From Gordonia soli NBRC 108243 (GTDB taxonomy: Bacteria > Actinomycetota > Actinomycetes > Mycobacteriales > Mycobacteriaceae), in the NCBI RefSeq assembly GCF_000334455.1, contig NZ_BANX01000015.1, positions 62,001 through 126,000 on the forward strand: a DNA stretch of 64,000 nucleotides. The letters run 5' to 3'. The position numbers were made by a program, and so were the translations under genes. This document shows positions 1 to 7,841 of the stretch, one piece after another; positions within the stretch are counted from its first letter, which is position 1, and each line of letters opens with the position of its first letter. The notes under the pieces are model-generated. The model searched no databases and was not told the origin of the DNA. It saw nothing but the letters and a program-made list of their open reading frames with translations.

Positions 1-1319
1 ACCACGGGTTGCTGTGGCAGCCATGCGATCTGTTCGTGCAGCGCATCCGGATCCAACTCGGTCACCGGCACCGACCCGATCACCACCGACCCGGAGTCGG
101 GGCGGACGAGTCCCATCACCGCGGCCAGCGCGGTCGACTTCCCCGAGCCGTTGGGTCCGGTGATCAGCGTGAGTCGGCCGGGTTCGACGACGGCGTCGAG
201 ATCATAGGGCGCCCAGCCGTCCCGGCCGTGCACGCCGAGGTCCAGGAACCGGATCGGTGCGCCGACGACCGACACCCCGCGCGTCCCGTGCCGCTCGCCG
301 ATCTCCCCTACCTGGTGGCCGTCCTCGTCGATCAGCGCGAACGCCTCCTCCGCGGCGGCCAGACCGTCGGACGAGTCGTGGAACCGGGCACCCACCTGCC
401 GCAACGGCAGGTAGGCCTCCGGCGCGAGGATCAGTGCGAACACCCCTGCGTAGAGGCTCATCTCGCCGTACACGAGCCGGAGACCGATGCCGACCGCCAC
501 CAGTGCGACACACAGGGTCGCCAACAGCTCGAGCACGGCGCCGGACAGGAATGCGACCCGCAGCGCCGACATCGTGCTGCGTCGGTGCGCCTGTCCCAGT
601 CGGTGGACACGCTCGGCGGGCCCCGCGGCACGGTTGAGAGCTCGGAGCGTCGGCAGTCCGGCGATGAGGTCCAGCAGTTGGGAACTGAGGCGACTCATCG
701 TCGCCAGCTTGCGGTCGGTACGGTCCCTGGTCATCAGGCCCACCAAGACCATGAACAGCGGGATCAAGGGCAGGGTGATCAGGATGATCAACGCCGACGG
801 CCAGTCGGCGACGGCGATGACGACGATGACCACCGGCGTGACCGTCACCGAGACGATCAGCGCCGGAACGTATCCCGACAGGTAGGGACCGAGAGCCGCC
901 AATCCGCGGGTCAACACCGTCGCGGCGTGGTCCCGACGGTTCAGCAGCGCGCGCATCGTGGTCCGGCCCGGATCGGTCACCGAGTCGAGCGCCCGCAGCC
1001 GCAGTTGTGCGATCACCTCGGCGGACGCGCGATGCGCATACCTGTCGTGCAAGAAGGACATCACGACCCGCGCGAGCAGCGCCACGGTCAGGACGGCCAG
1101 GTGGCCTGACTGCGCCGACAACGATCGAGCCGCGGGGTCGACGACGAGTTCCGACAGGATCGACGCTGCCATCGCAGCGGTCACGATGATCGCGACCACC
1201 GTGGCGGCGGCGAAGATCGCGGTGGCGACGACGTACCGGCGGCTCGTCGGAGCGTAGCGGAGCAGGCGAGGATCCAGCGGCGGTCCCGACCGCTTGCCCC
1301 GCACCTGCGCGGCGGTCAC
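1..1319 (-). CDS. cydD: CydD, ABC transporter subunit for cytochrome bd assembly (3' end off window)
   Basis: CydDC exports thiols (cysteine, glutathione in E. coli) and is needed to assemble cytochrome bd oxidase; it sits in the inner membrane. The GTG start overlaps the cydB stop by 4 nt (GTGA), so translation is probably coupled. The reading frame stays open to the window edge. The N-terminal part has several hydrophobic helices, and a Walker A motif (GPNGSGKST) lies near the window edge, the order expected of a fused permease-ATPase. Signature and Walker B motifs lie outside the window. I chose this frame over longer-looking frames because only it gives both the transmembrane pattern and the Walker A. 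A CydC partner would be expected next, or fused. Confidence 0.9.
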   Translation of the reverse strand, partial: MTAAQVRGKRSGPPLDPRLLRYAPTSRRYVVATAIFAAATVVAIIVTAAMAASILSELVVDPAARSLSAQSGHLAVLTVALLARVVMSFLHDRYAHRASAEVIAQLRLRALDSVTDPGRTTMRALLNRRDHAATVLTRGLAALGPYLSGYVPALIVSVTVTPVVIVVIAVADWPSALIILITLPLIPLFMVLVGLMTRDRTDRKLATMSRLSSQLLDLIAGLPTLRALNRAAGPAERVHRLGQAHRRSTMSALRVAFLSGAVLELLATLCVALVAVGIGLRLVYGEMSLYAGVFALILAPEAYLPLRQVGARFHDSSDGLAAAEEAFALIDEDGHQVGEIGERHGTRGVSVVGAPIRFLDLGVHGRDGWAPYDLDAVVEPGRLTLITGPNGSGKSTALAAVMGLVRPDSGSVVIGSVPVTELDPDALHEQIAWLPQQPV

Positions 1320-2407
1320 CGGCTCGATGCGCGCAGCGACGACACGCCACCCGGTGGCGGGATGTGGGCCACCGAGATGCGCTTTCGGAACACCCAGTAC
1401 GTCCACGCCTGGTATCCGATGACGACCGGCAGGATGAACACCGCGGCCCAGGTCATCACCGTGAGTGTGTAGTCGCTGGAGGACGTGTTCGCGATGGTCA
1501 GGGTGTAGGCGTCATCCAGCGTCGAGGGCAGCACGTCGGGGAAGAGCGCCGCGAACAGCGTCGACACCGTGCCCGCGATGGCGATGGTGGTGGCTGCGAA
1601 TGCATACCCCTCCCGCCGGAGGTAGGTGGCGACCACCATGACGATCGCGGCGACCGCCGCGATGAGGACCGGGATCCAGGTCCAGGCGTTGCCGTAGGCG
1701 AACTGCGTCCAGAGCAGGAACACCGCTGCGACGACCGCGGTCGGGATCGCCAGTCGCTTGGCGTAGGTCGCCGAGTCCTCGTGGAGCACACCGGATGTCT
1801 TGAGGGCCACGAACACCGCGCCGTGGGTGAGGAATGCCAGCAGCGTGGTCAGACCACCGAGCAGCCCGTAGGGGTTCAGCAGGTTGAACACCCCACCGGT
1901 GTATTGATGGTCGGCGTCGATGGGCAGCCCACGCAGGACGTTGGCGAACGCGACGCCCCACAGCAGCGCCGGGATCCACGAACCGAGCCCGATGCCGATG
2001 TCACACCACATCCGCCATCGCGGATGATTGATCTTGCCCCGCCACTCGATGGCGACGATGCGGGTGATGAGGCCGACCAGGATCAGCAGCAGCGGTAGGT
2101 AGAACGCGGAGAACATGGTCGCGTACCACCCGCCGAAAGCTGCGAACAGCGCTCCGCCACCGGTGATCACCCACACCTCGTTGCCGTCCCAGACCGGCCC
2201 GATGGTGTTGAGCACCGCCCGGCGCCTGCGGTCGTTGTCGTCGAAGCCGGGCTCGTGGTCGACACCGGCCTCGTCCGCGACCGCCGACGGATGACTTCGC
2301 CCAAGGAAGGGCATGAGCATGCCGACACCGAAGTCGAAGCCTTCGAGGACGAAGTAGCCGACGAAGAGGAAAGCGACGGCGAGAAACCAGAATTCGGGGA
2401 GACTCAT
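1316..2407 (-). CDS. cydB: Cytochrome bd ubiquinol/menaquinol oxidase subunit II
   Basis: Subunit II of the bd-type terminal oxidase, an integral membrane protein that supports CydA in oxygen reduction without proton pumping. The 363 residues match the family length. The N-terminal helix carries the typical GYFVLEGFDFGVGML segment, followed by the WDGNEVW motif around residues 73-79, both hallmarks of CydB. A cytoplasmic stretch with the sequence DDNDRRRR precedes the second helix. The gene lies 9 nt after cydA and overlaps cydD, so cydA-cydB-cydD form one operon. In mycobacteria this oxidase is important under low oxygen and respiratory inhibition. Confidence 0.97.
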   Translation of the reverse strand: MSLPEFWFLAVAFLFVGYFVLEGFDFGVGMLMPFLGRSHPSAVADEAGVDHEPGFDDNDRRRRAVLNTIGPVWDGNEVWVITGGGALFAAFGGWYATMFSAFYLPLLLILVGLITRIVAIEWRGKINHPRWRMWCDIGIGLGSWIPALLWGVAFANVLRGLPIDADHQYTGGVFNLLNPYGLLGGLTTLLAFLTHGAVFVALKTSGVLHEDSATYAKRLAIPTAVVAAVFLLWTQFAYGNAWTWIPVLIAAVAAIVMVVATYLRREGYAFAATTIAIAGTVSTLFAALFPDVLPSTLDDAYTLTIANTSSSDYTLTVMTWAAVFILPVVIGYQAWTYWVFRKRISVAHIPPPGGVSSLRASSR

Positions 2408-2416
2408 GGTCTGCTC

Positions 2417-3985
2417 CTAGTACGCGAACGACAGGGTGGACGGTTCGTCGGAGTCCGACTCGTCGTCACCGTCGCCCGGTGGTTTGGCATCGGAGTTGCT
2501 CGGCCCCTCGATGACGTACCTGCGCTGCAGCAGGAACCAGACGATGCCGAGGGCGCCGTAGAGCAGGGTGAACACGATCAACGAGGTCCACACCGTCGCC
2601 GCGACATGGTTGGACACACCGTCCTGGACGAGCATGTGGATCTGCATCGGGTTACCGTCCGGGTCGGCCCAGTTCGGTGCGACCACCCACGGCTGCCTGC
2701 CCATCTCGGTGAAGATCCAGCCGGAGCTGTTGGCCAGGAAGGGCGTCGGGATCATCCAGAGTGCGACGAGACCGAACTTGCGGGACTCCACGACCCGCTT
2801 CTTGCGTGTGAGCCACAGACCGCCGAGCGCGACCACCACCGATCCCAGCGCCCACGTGATCATCGCGCGGAAGCCCCAGTAGGTGACGAAGAGGTTGGGT
2901 GCGAAGTTCTGCCCCGGCATGTTGAACGCCTGCTGGTATTGCGCCTGCAGTTCGTTGACACCCTGGAGCGTGCTGTCGAAGGTGTGCGTCGCGAGGAACG
3001 ACAGCGCATTCGGGATCTCGATGATGTGCTCGATGTTGTCGCAGTTGTTCTGTCTGCCGATGCTGAGCACCGAGAACGGCGCGCCGGTGGCGGTCTCACA
3101 CAGCGATTCGGCCGCCGCCATCTTCATCGGCTGCTGCTCGAACATGATCTGCGCCTGGGTGTCCCCCGATATCGCCACCCCGATGCCGGCGGCGATTATG
3201 AACCACAGCGCCATCCGGGTCACCGGTCGCCACAACTGGTGGGCGTCGCGCTCGAGGTCCTCCGGTGTCGCATCGATGTGACTGGGCGACGTGGTCTCCG
3301 GCAGGTCGGTGGTGTCGCCGGTCTCGGCGGCCTCGCGGAGTTTCTTGGCCCGCCAGGTGTTCCGCGCCATCCACCAGATGCCGATGCACGCGACGAAGGT
3401 CGCCGCGGTGAGGAAGGCTCCGGCGATCACATGCGGGAAGGCGGCGAGCGTCGTGTTGTTGGTCAGGACCGCCCAGAGGTCGTTCATCGCGGGGCGGTTC
3501 CGCTCGGGGTCCCAGGTGACGCCGACCGGGTGCTGCATCCACGAGTTGGCGGCGATGATGAAGTATGCCGACGCGTTGACGCCGATGGCGGCCAACCAGA
3601 TACACGCCAGATGCACTCGTCGTGGCAGCCGTCCCCAGCCGAAGATCCACAGGCCGATGAAGGTCGACTCCAGGAAGAAGGCGACCAGCCCCTCCAATGC
3701 CAGTGGCGCACCGAAGACGTCGGCCACGTAGCGCGAGTACTCGCTCCAGTTCATACCGAACTGGAACTCCTGCACGATGCCGGTCGCCACGCCGAGCGCG
3801 AAGTTGATCAGGAACAGCTTCCCGAAGAACTTGGTGGCACGCAGCCACTGCTCGTTGCCGGTCCGATGCCAGACCGTCTGCATGATGGCGATCATCGGCG
3901 CGAGGCCGATGGTCAGCGGGACCAGGACGAAGTGATAGACGGTCGTGATCCCGAACTGCCATCGGGATACGTCGAGAGCATCCAT
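2417..3985 (-). CDS. cydA: Cytochrome bd oxidase subunit I
   Basis: The quinol-oxidising, heme-carrying subunit of cytochrome bd, in the cytoplasmic membrane. Key residues match E. coli CydA with an offset of one: His18 (heme b595 ligand), Glu98 and Glu106 (proton path), His185 (heme b558 ligand in AAFPH), and the GFRAM segment that carries the Met ligand. The quinol-site motif GWIFTEMGRQPW is intact. Length is 522 residues. A charged insert follows the fifth helix, at about residues 211-250, and the C-terminus ends in an acidic Asp/Glu/Ser-rich tail. A GAGG Shine-Dalgarno precedes the ATG. It is the first gene of the cyd operon and has a palindrome about 60 nt upstream. Confidence 0.97.
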   Translation of the reverse strand: MDALDVSRWQFGITTVYHFVLVPLTIGLAPMIAIMQTVWHRTGNEQWLRATKFFGKLFLINFALGVATGIVQEFQFGMNWSEYSRYVADVFGAPLALEGLVAFFLESTFIGLWIFGWGRLPRRVHLACIWLAAIGVNASAYFIIAANSWMQHPVGVTWDPERNRPAMNDLWAVLTNNTTLAAFPHVIAGAFLTAATFVACIGIWWMARNTWRAKKLREAAETGDTTDLPETTSPSHIDATPEDLERDAHQLWRPVTRMALWFIIAAGIGVAISGDTQAQIMFEQQPMKMAAAESLCETATGAPFSVLSIGRQNNCDNIEHIIEIPNALSFLATHTFDSTLQGVNELQAQYQQAFNMPGQNFAPNLFVTYWGFRAMITWALGSVVVALGGLWLTRKKRVVESRKFGLVALWMIPTPFLANSSGWIFTEMGRQPWVVAPNWADPDGNPMQIHMLVQDGVSNHVAATVWTSLIVFTLLYGALGIVWFLLQRRYVIEGPSNSDAKPPGDGDDESDSDEPSTLSFAY

Positions 3986-4042
3986 GTCGCCTCAATCGAG
4001 AGAGGGGTGCACCAGCGGGCTGTGATGCGTGGCGGGACTTCT

Positions 4043-4061
4043 CTACTACTAGACGTAGTAG
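4043..4061. promoter_or_regulatory. Perfect 19-bp palindrome upstream of cydA (candidate operator)
   Basis: Two 7-nt arms, CTACTAC and GTAGTAG, flank a 5-nt spacer (TAGAC). It lies 58 nt upstream of the cydA start and is the only strong symmetry in the 245-nt gap between cydA and the pabC-like gene. Its position fits control of the cyd operon. The arm sequence recalls BlaI/CopY-type half-sites, but that assignment is a guess. Confidence 0.5.
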
Positions 4062-4230
4062 GTCCTCGTCTACGACGCTACGCTGGGCCGACGGCCGAGA
4101 CAAGCGACCAAGGTCCCGCCATCGGGACATGCGGTTGTGCGGTGCGTCTCGTCACCCGGGCAGCGCGTCGGCGGTCACCGCGCGGCGGTGTCTCCTTCTC
4201 GGTACGAGCTCGGGTACCGGTCCGCAGCTC

Positions 4231-5106
4231 TCATTCTCGGTCAATGGAAATGGCACGGTCCACCAAATCCGAAAACTCGGAGCCGTTCTCCACCACCGGG
4301 GTCAGGTAGCGGTTGATGGCGGTGACCCGGGCGGCGAGCGTGACACTGCTGACGAGCCACACCGAATCGGCCTGGATCAGGTTCTCTCGCTTGAGGACCT
4401 CGGTCTTGACCGTCCAGCCCTCCTTCTCCGCCAGCTCGAACACGGCGAGCTGGGTCGTGCCCGGGAGGATGCCGATCTCCGACGGCGGCGTCACCAGAGT
4501 CCGTCCGAACACAGCGATGACGGTCGACCGCGGCCCCTCCAGCACCGCGCCCTCACTGCTGATGAAGACCACGTCGTCGAAACCCTCACGCTCCGCGTGC
4601 CGGAGTGCGGCCATGTTGGTGGCGTAACTCAACGTCTTCGCGCCCAGTAGCGCCCAGGGCGCCGACCCCGCGAGGTCAATGGAGTAGCCACGTTCGAGCG
4701 TGACCACCGAGACGCCGTCGGCGCGGACGGCGGCCACCCGCGCCGGGACCGGGGCGACGGTGACGTAGGCGGTCGGCCGGCCGCCCGGCTCACTCTCCCG
4801 CCCGCGCGAGTAGACCAGCCGGAGCATGCCTTCGGCGCCGTCGGTGTACTGCTCCGCCCAGGTGTGGGCCGCCTGCTCGATGGCGCTCCGCCAGGCCTCG
4901 CGGTCGGGCTTCGGCAGATCGAGCGCGGATGCACTGCGCTCCAGCCGGTCGAGGTGCAGCGAGACACACCGGGCGCGCCCCGAACGGACGAGCAGTGTCT
5001 CGAAGACACCGTCACCTCGGACGGCGGCGAGGTCGTCGGCGTACAGGAACGGCTCCTGCGGATCGCGCACGGTGCCGTCGAGTGTGACCAGAATTGCCTG
5101 CGACAT
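4231..5106 (-). CDS. pabC: Class IV aminotransferase, aminodeoxychorismate lyase type
   Basis: PLP enzyme of fold type IV that probably converts 4-amino-4-deoxychorismate to 4-aminobenzoate and pyruvate for folate synthesis. The 291 residues carry the GDGVFETLLV motif near the N-terminus, the PLP lysine at Lys157 in LLGAKTLSYATNM, and an EG-rich cofactor phosphate loop in EGAVLEGPRST. In Mycobacterium the orthologous gene (Rv0812 type) sits beside the ygfZ homologue, as here, where the two are divergent. A branched-chain or D-amino-acid aminotransferase is the main alternative; synteny favours the folate role. Confidence 0.8.
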   Translation of the reverse strand: MSQAILVTLDGTVRDPQEPFLYADDLAAVRGDGVFETLLVRSGRARCVSLHLDRLERSASALDLPKPDREAWRSAIEQAAHTWAEQYTDGAEGMLRLVYSRGRESEPGGRPTAYVTVAPVPARVAAVRADGVSVVTLERGYSIDLAGSAPWALLGAKTLSYATNMAALRHAEREGFDDVVFISSEGAVLEGPRSTVIAVFGRTLVTPPSEIGILPGTTQLAVFELAEKEGWTVKTEVLKRENLIQADSVWLVSSVTLAARVTAINRYLTPVVENGSEFSDLVDRAISIDRE

Positions 5107-5186
5107 AGCACGAGGCTATGGCATCGGTGTCCGCGATCAGGCAGGACGCGGCGATCAAGGACGTCGACTTTGCGTAGAATCGCGGT

Positions 5187-6344
5187 GTGACCGCGTCACC
5201 GATCCTGACCAGGTATTCCACCGACGGTGCCGTTCCCGGCCCGGCGGATCCCGACATCGCATGGCACTACGGCGATCCGCTCGGAGAGCAACGGAGCGCG
5301 ACCACGGGCGCGGTCATCATCGACCGGTCCGACCGCACGGTCATCGAACTCCCCGGCGACGAGCGCCTGTCGTGGTTGCACACCATCTCCAGTCAGTTCG
5401 TGAGCAATCTGCAGGACCGACGGAGCGCCGAGAACCTCTCGCTGGACGGCAACGGTCGGGTCGAAGACCACTTCGTCCTGACCGATGTCGACGACATCAC
5501 CTGGGTCGACACGGAGGCGTCGCGCGGACCCGCGCTCCTCGACTTCCTCACCAAGATGGTGTTCTGGGCCAAGGTCTCCCCCGCGGCGCGCGACGACCTG
5601 TCGGTGATCACGCTGGTCGGTCCGCAGGTCCGCGAACCCGCGATTGCCGACCTCCTCGAGATCCCGGCCGACGCGGACGTCTACAGCGCGGGCGATCTGC
5701 CCGAGATCCATCACGACGACGAGCCACTCGGTTTCTGGCGCATCATGCCGCCGATCGGCGAGGGGCGCCGACTCCCGGTCGTCGACCTCCTCGTCCCCGA
5801 CCACCTGCTGCAGGCGTGGTGGACCGCACTCACCGATGCCGGGGCGCGGATGGCGGGCACGTGGACGCTCGATGCGCTCCGCGTCGCAGCCGTGCGCCCC
5901 CGCCTGGGCGTCGACACCGACGAGCGCACCATCCCGCACGAGGTCGACTGGATCGGTACCCCTGCCGAGCAGGGCGCCGTCCATCTGGACAAGGGCTGCT
6001 ACCGGGGTCAGGAGACCGTGGCGCGTGTCCACAACCTGGGCAAGTCTCCCCGGCACCTCGTGCTCCTGCACCTCGACGGCAGTTCCGACGAACGGCCCGC
6101 CACCGGAGACCCGATCCTGGCCGGTGGCCGCACGGTCGGTCGGCTGGGCACCGTGGTCGACCACTTCGAGTACGGTCCGATCGCCCTCGCCCTGATCAAG
6201 CGGAACGTCGACGTCGGCACCGAGCTCACCGTGGGGACCGAGAACCCCGTCGCCGCAAAGATCGACCCCGATTCGGTACACGCCGACGATCGGGTGCAGG
6301 CCGGTCGAGAGGCCATCGAGCGACTCCGGGGCACCGCCCGATGA
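5187..6344 (+). CDS. ygfZ: YgfZ/GcvT-like folate-binding protein
   Basis: Member of the tetrahydrofolate-dependent YgfZ family, which supports assembly or repair of certain iron-sulfur proteins. The diagnostic KGCYRGQET motif, with its conserved cysteine, lies at residues 269-277. The flanking regions match the GcvT aminomethyltransferase fold, for example WLHTISSQF near residue 60. The start is GTG at the head of the frame. The stop overlaps the next gene by 4 nt (ATGA). In mycobacteria it sits in the same purF-purM-DUF3073-ygfZ neighbourhood. Confidence 0.9.
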   Translation: MTASPILTRYSTDGAVPGPADPDIAWHYGDPLGEQRSATTGAVIIDRSDRTVIELPGDERLSWLHTISSQFVSNLQDRRSAENLSLDGNGRVEDHFVLTDVDDITWVDTEASRGPALLDFLTKMVFWAKVSPAARDDLSVITLVGPQVREPAIADLLEIPADADVYSAGDLPEIHHDDEPLGFWRIMPPIGEGRRLPVVDLLVPDHLLQAWWTALTDAGARMAGTWTLDALRVAAVRPRLGVDTDERTIPHEVDWIGTPAEQGAVHLDKGCYRGQETVARVHNLGKSPRHLVLLHLDGSSDERPATGDPILAGGRTVGRLGTVVDHFEYGPIALALIKRNVDVGTELTVGTENPVAAKIDPDSVHADDRVQAGREAIERLRGTAR

Positions 6345-7015
6345 GCGGCGTCGAACCGACCCCGATCGCATCGGCAGTCGGGGCCGGCGTCGTGCTGGCC
6401 GTGTGCGCCGCCCGCACCGATGTGGAGCTTTCCGGGATCGGTGCCAGCGGCATCGACAAGCGCCAGGAGGCCGGCCGAGTGACCGTCGGGATCGACGGCC
6501 TGGTGCCGGATCACTCGGTGGACACCAAGCACCACGGCGGCGGCGATCAGGCCGTGTACGCCTACGACGACGCCGAGGCCGCCCGCTGGGCCGAGGAACT
6601 CGGACGCGATCTGCCATACGGCTGGTTCGGGGAGAACCTGCGGGTGTCCGGCCTGCCGGTGACCGATGCGATCGTCGGCGAGCAATGGGCGGTCGGCGAT
6701 GACGGACTGCTCCTGGAGACGACGATCCCGCGCACGCCGTGCCGCACGTTCGCGGTCTGGGCCGGGGAACCGCGCTGGGTCAAACGATTCATGAGCCGCG
6801 CCGACGTCGGAGCATATCTGCGGGTCGTGACCCCGGGGACGGTCGGCGTCGGTGACGCCATCCGGGTCGTCCACCGGCCCACCCACGGAGTCCACGTGCG
6901 GCACCTGCTGACCGGCGCCGGGACCGACGCGGAGGCGCTGTCGGCGCTGCTCGCCGCCGACGATGTCGCCCCCAAGGTACGGCGTGAGGCGACACGTCAC
7001 CTCGCTCGCGCGTGA
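6341..7015 (+). CDS. MOSC domain protein (YiiM-like)
   Basis: MOSC domains bind molybdenum cofactor or deliver sulfur through a conserved cysteine. YiiM relatives reduce N-hydroxylated base analogues. The 224 residues include the typical GIDKR segment, an HHGGGDQAVYAYD motif around residues 67-79, WFGENLRVSGL, and Cys134 in RTPCRTF, the expected MOSC cysteine. The ATG overlaps the ygfZ stop, so the two genes are probably cotranslated. A much longer frame runs upstream, but it only reads through ygfZ in the wrong phase. The exact substrate is unknown. Confidence 0.85.
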   Translation: MSGVEPTPIASAVGAGVVLAVCAARTDVELSGIGASGIDKRQEAGRVTVGIDGLVPDHSVDTKHHGGGDQAVYAYDDAEAARWAEELGRDLPYGWFGENLRVSGLPVTDAIVGEQWAVGDDGLLLETTIPRTPCRTFAVWAGEPRWVKRFMSRADVGAYLRVVTPGTVGVGDAIRVVHRPTHGVHVRHLLTGAGTDAEALSALLAADDVAPKVRREATRHLARA

Positions 7016-7125
7016 CCGGCGTCGCAGACCGTTTCAGCGCAGGTCGGCGCGGCGTGGCAGGGCAGTCCGCATAATCCTGGCGGGCGCGCTAAACTGGTCC
7101 CCACGACAGAATCATCAGCTACAGA

Positions 7126-7155
7126 ACGGGGCCGCCAAGTGTTTGGCCGCCCCGT
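7126..7155 (+). promoter_or_regulatory. Long hairpin in the 5' leader of the DUF3073 gene
   Basis: A 7-bp arm (ACGGGGC with GCCCCGT) continues, after one mismatch, into a 5-bp arm with a GTGT loop. It ends 21 nt before the DUF3073 ATG, and the Shine-Dalgarno GAGGGGG follows it. A -10-like TAAACT lies at 7090-7095, so the hairpin should be inside the transcript leader. There is no U-tract, which argues against a simple terminator for the upstream MOSC gene. Confidence 0.5.
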
Positions 7156-7176
7156 CATTGTGCGAGGGGGTCCCAT

Positions 7177-7356
7177 ATGGGCCGCGGCCGGGCGAAAGCA
7201 AAGCAGACGAAAGTTGCTCGTCAGCTCAAGTACTCCACTCCGAACACCGACTTCGACAGCTTGCAACGCGAGCTCTCGGGAGGCGATGAGTCGGTTGAAC
7301 ACCGGGAACCGGTGAGGGACGACTGGGCCGAAGAAGACGAGTGGCGTCGCGCTTGA
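7177..7356 (+). CDS. DUF3073 family small protein
   Basis: A 59-residue protein that is too short for most gene callers. The N-terminus MGRGRAKAKQTKVARQLKYS is the highly conserved, basic start of the actinobacterial DUF3073 family (Rv0810c type). The C-terminus is acidic, with WAEEDEW. A strong GAGGGGG ribosome binding site lies 6 nt upstream. Synteny with ygfZ and purM matches mycobacteria. The function is unknown; the basic-head and acidic-tail pattern suggests nucleic acid or ribosome contact, but this is inference. Confidence 0.9.
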   Translation: MGRGRAKAKQTKVARQLKYSTPNTDFDSLQRELSGGDESVEHREPVRDDWAEEDEWRRA

Positions 7357-7479
7357 CGCTGCGCGCCCCGTTGTCGACGTTCCCTGTCTGACACCGCACA
7401 CAACAAGCACCACATCTACGCCCGCCGGCAGCTGACCGGGTCGGAGTTCCGACCAGTCGGCGACCGGCGGGTGATGTGT

Positions 7480-7815
7480 TGCGCTCCGGCTCGTCGACCG
7501 TGCGCTCGAGATCGTTGACCGTGCGCTCCGGCCCGTCGACCGTGCGCTCCGATCCGTTGATCGTGCGCTCCCGCTCGTCCACCGTGCGCACGAACTCGTC
7601 CACCGTGCGCTCCGATCCGTCGATCGCGCAGGGATTGCGGTGACCGCACGGCCATATGGACGTGGTCGGCGAAACGGACTGCACGATCGACGTTTTCCAG
7701 CGCACGATCAACAGTCTCCAGCGCACGATCAACGTTTCCGAGCGCACGATCAACGAATTCGAGCGCACGATCGACGCTCTGGTGCGCACGGTCGACGCAT
7801 CGCACACGGTCGACG
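7480..7815. repeat. Inverted pair of 21-bp tandem arrays (array 1)
   Basis: The left arm has a partial copy followed by seven 21-nt units (7493-7639, the last degenerate) with the core GTCGACCGTGCGCTC. The right arm has six 21-nt units (7681-7806) with the reverse-complement-type core GCACGATCAACG, then a partial copy. About 40 nt of unrelated sequence separates the arms. It fills the 485-nt gap between the convergent DUF3073 and purM genes. The same unit recurs at 50.1-50.3 kb. Read as protein, outward from the centre, the units give a heptad like ERTVDxx, but no ribosome binding site or stable frame supports a gene. Confidence 0.9.
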
Positions 7816-7841
7816 ACGAGGCCGACCGGGCCTTCACACGG

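Noticed and set aside
202-1350. 382-residue minus-strand frame at the left edge
   Set aside because: It is out of phase with the CydD frame, which alone shows membrane helices and a Walker A motif and remains open to the window edge.
2255-4309. 684-residue open frame opposite cydB and cydA
   Set aside because: It lies entirely antisense to two clear bd-oxidase genes and has the His/Asp/Gly-rich composition expected of high-GC shadow frames.
4826-6340. Long upstream extension of the MOSC frame
   Set aside because: It overlaps ygfZ in another phase; the ATGA overlap and MOSC domain boundaries set the start at 6341.
7480-7815. CRISPR array
   Set aside because: Units are contiguous with no unique spacers of CRISPR length, and the arms are inverted relative to each other; no cas gene is present.
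7226-7837. Open frames across the 21-bp arrays as a heptad-repeat protein
   Set aside because: No ribosome site, the frame runs into antisense purM or antisense DUF3073, and the 21-nt period alone keeps frames open.
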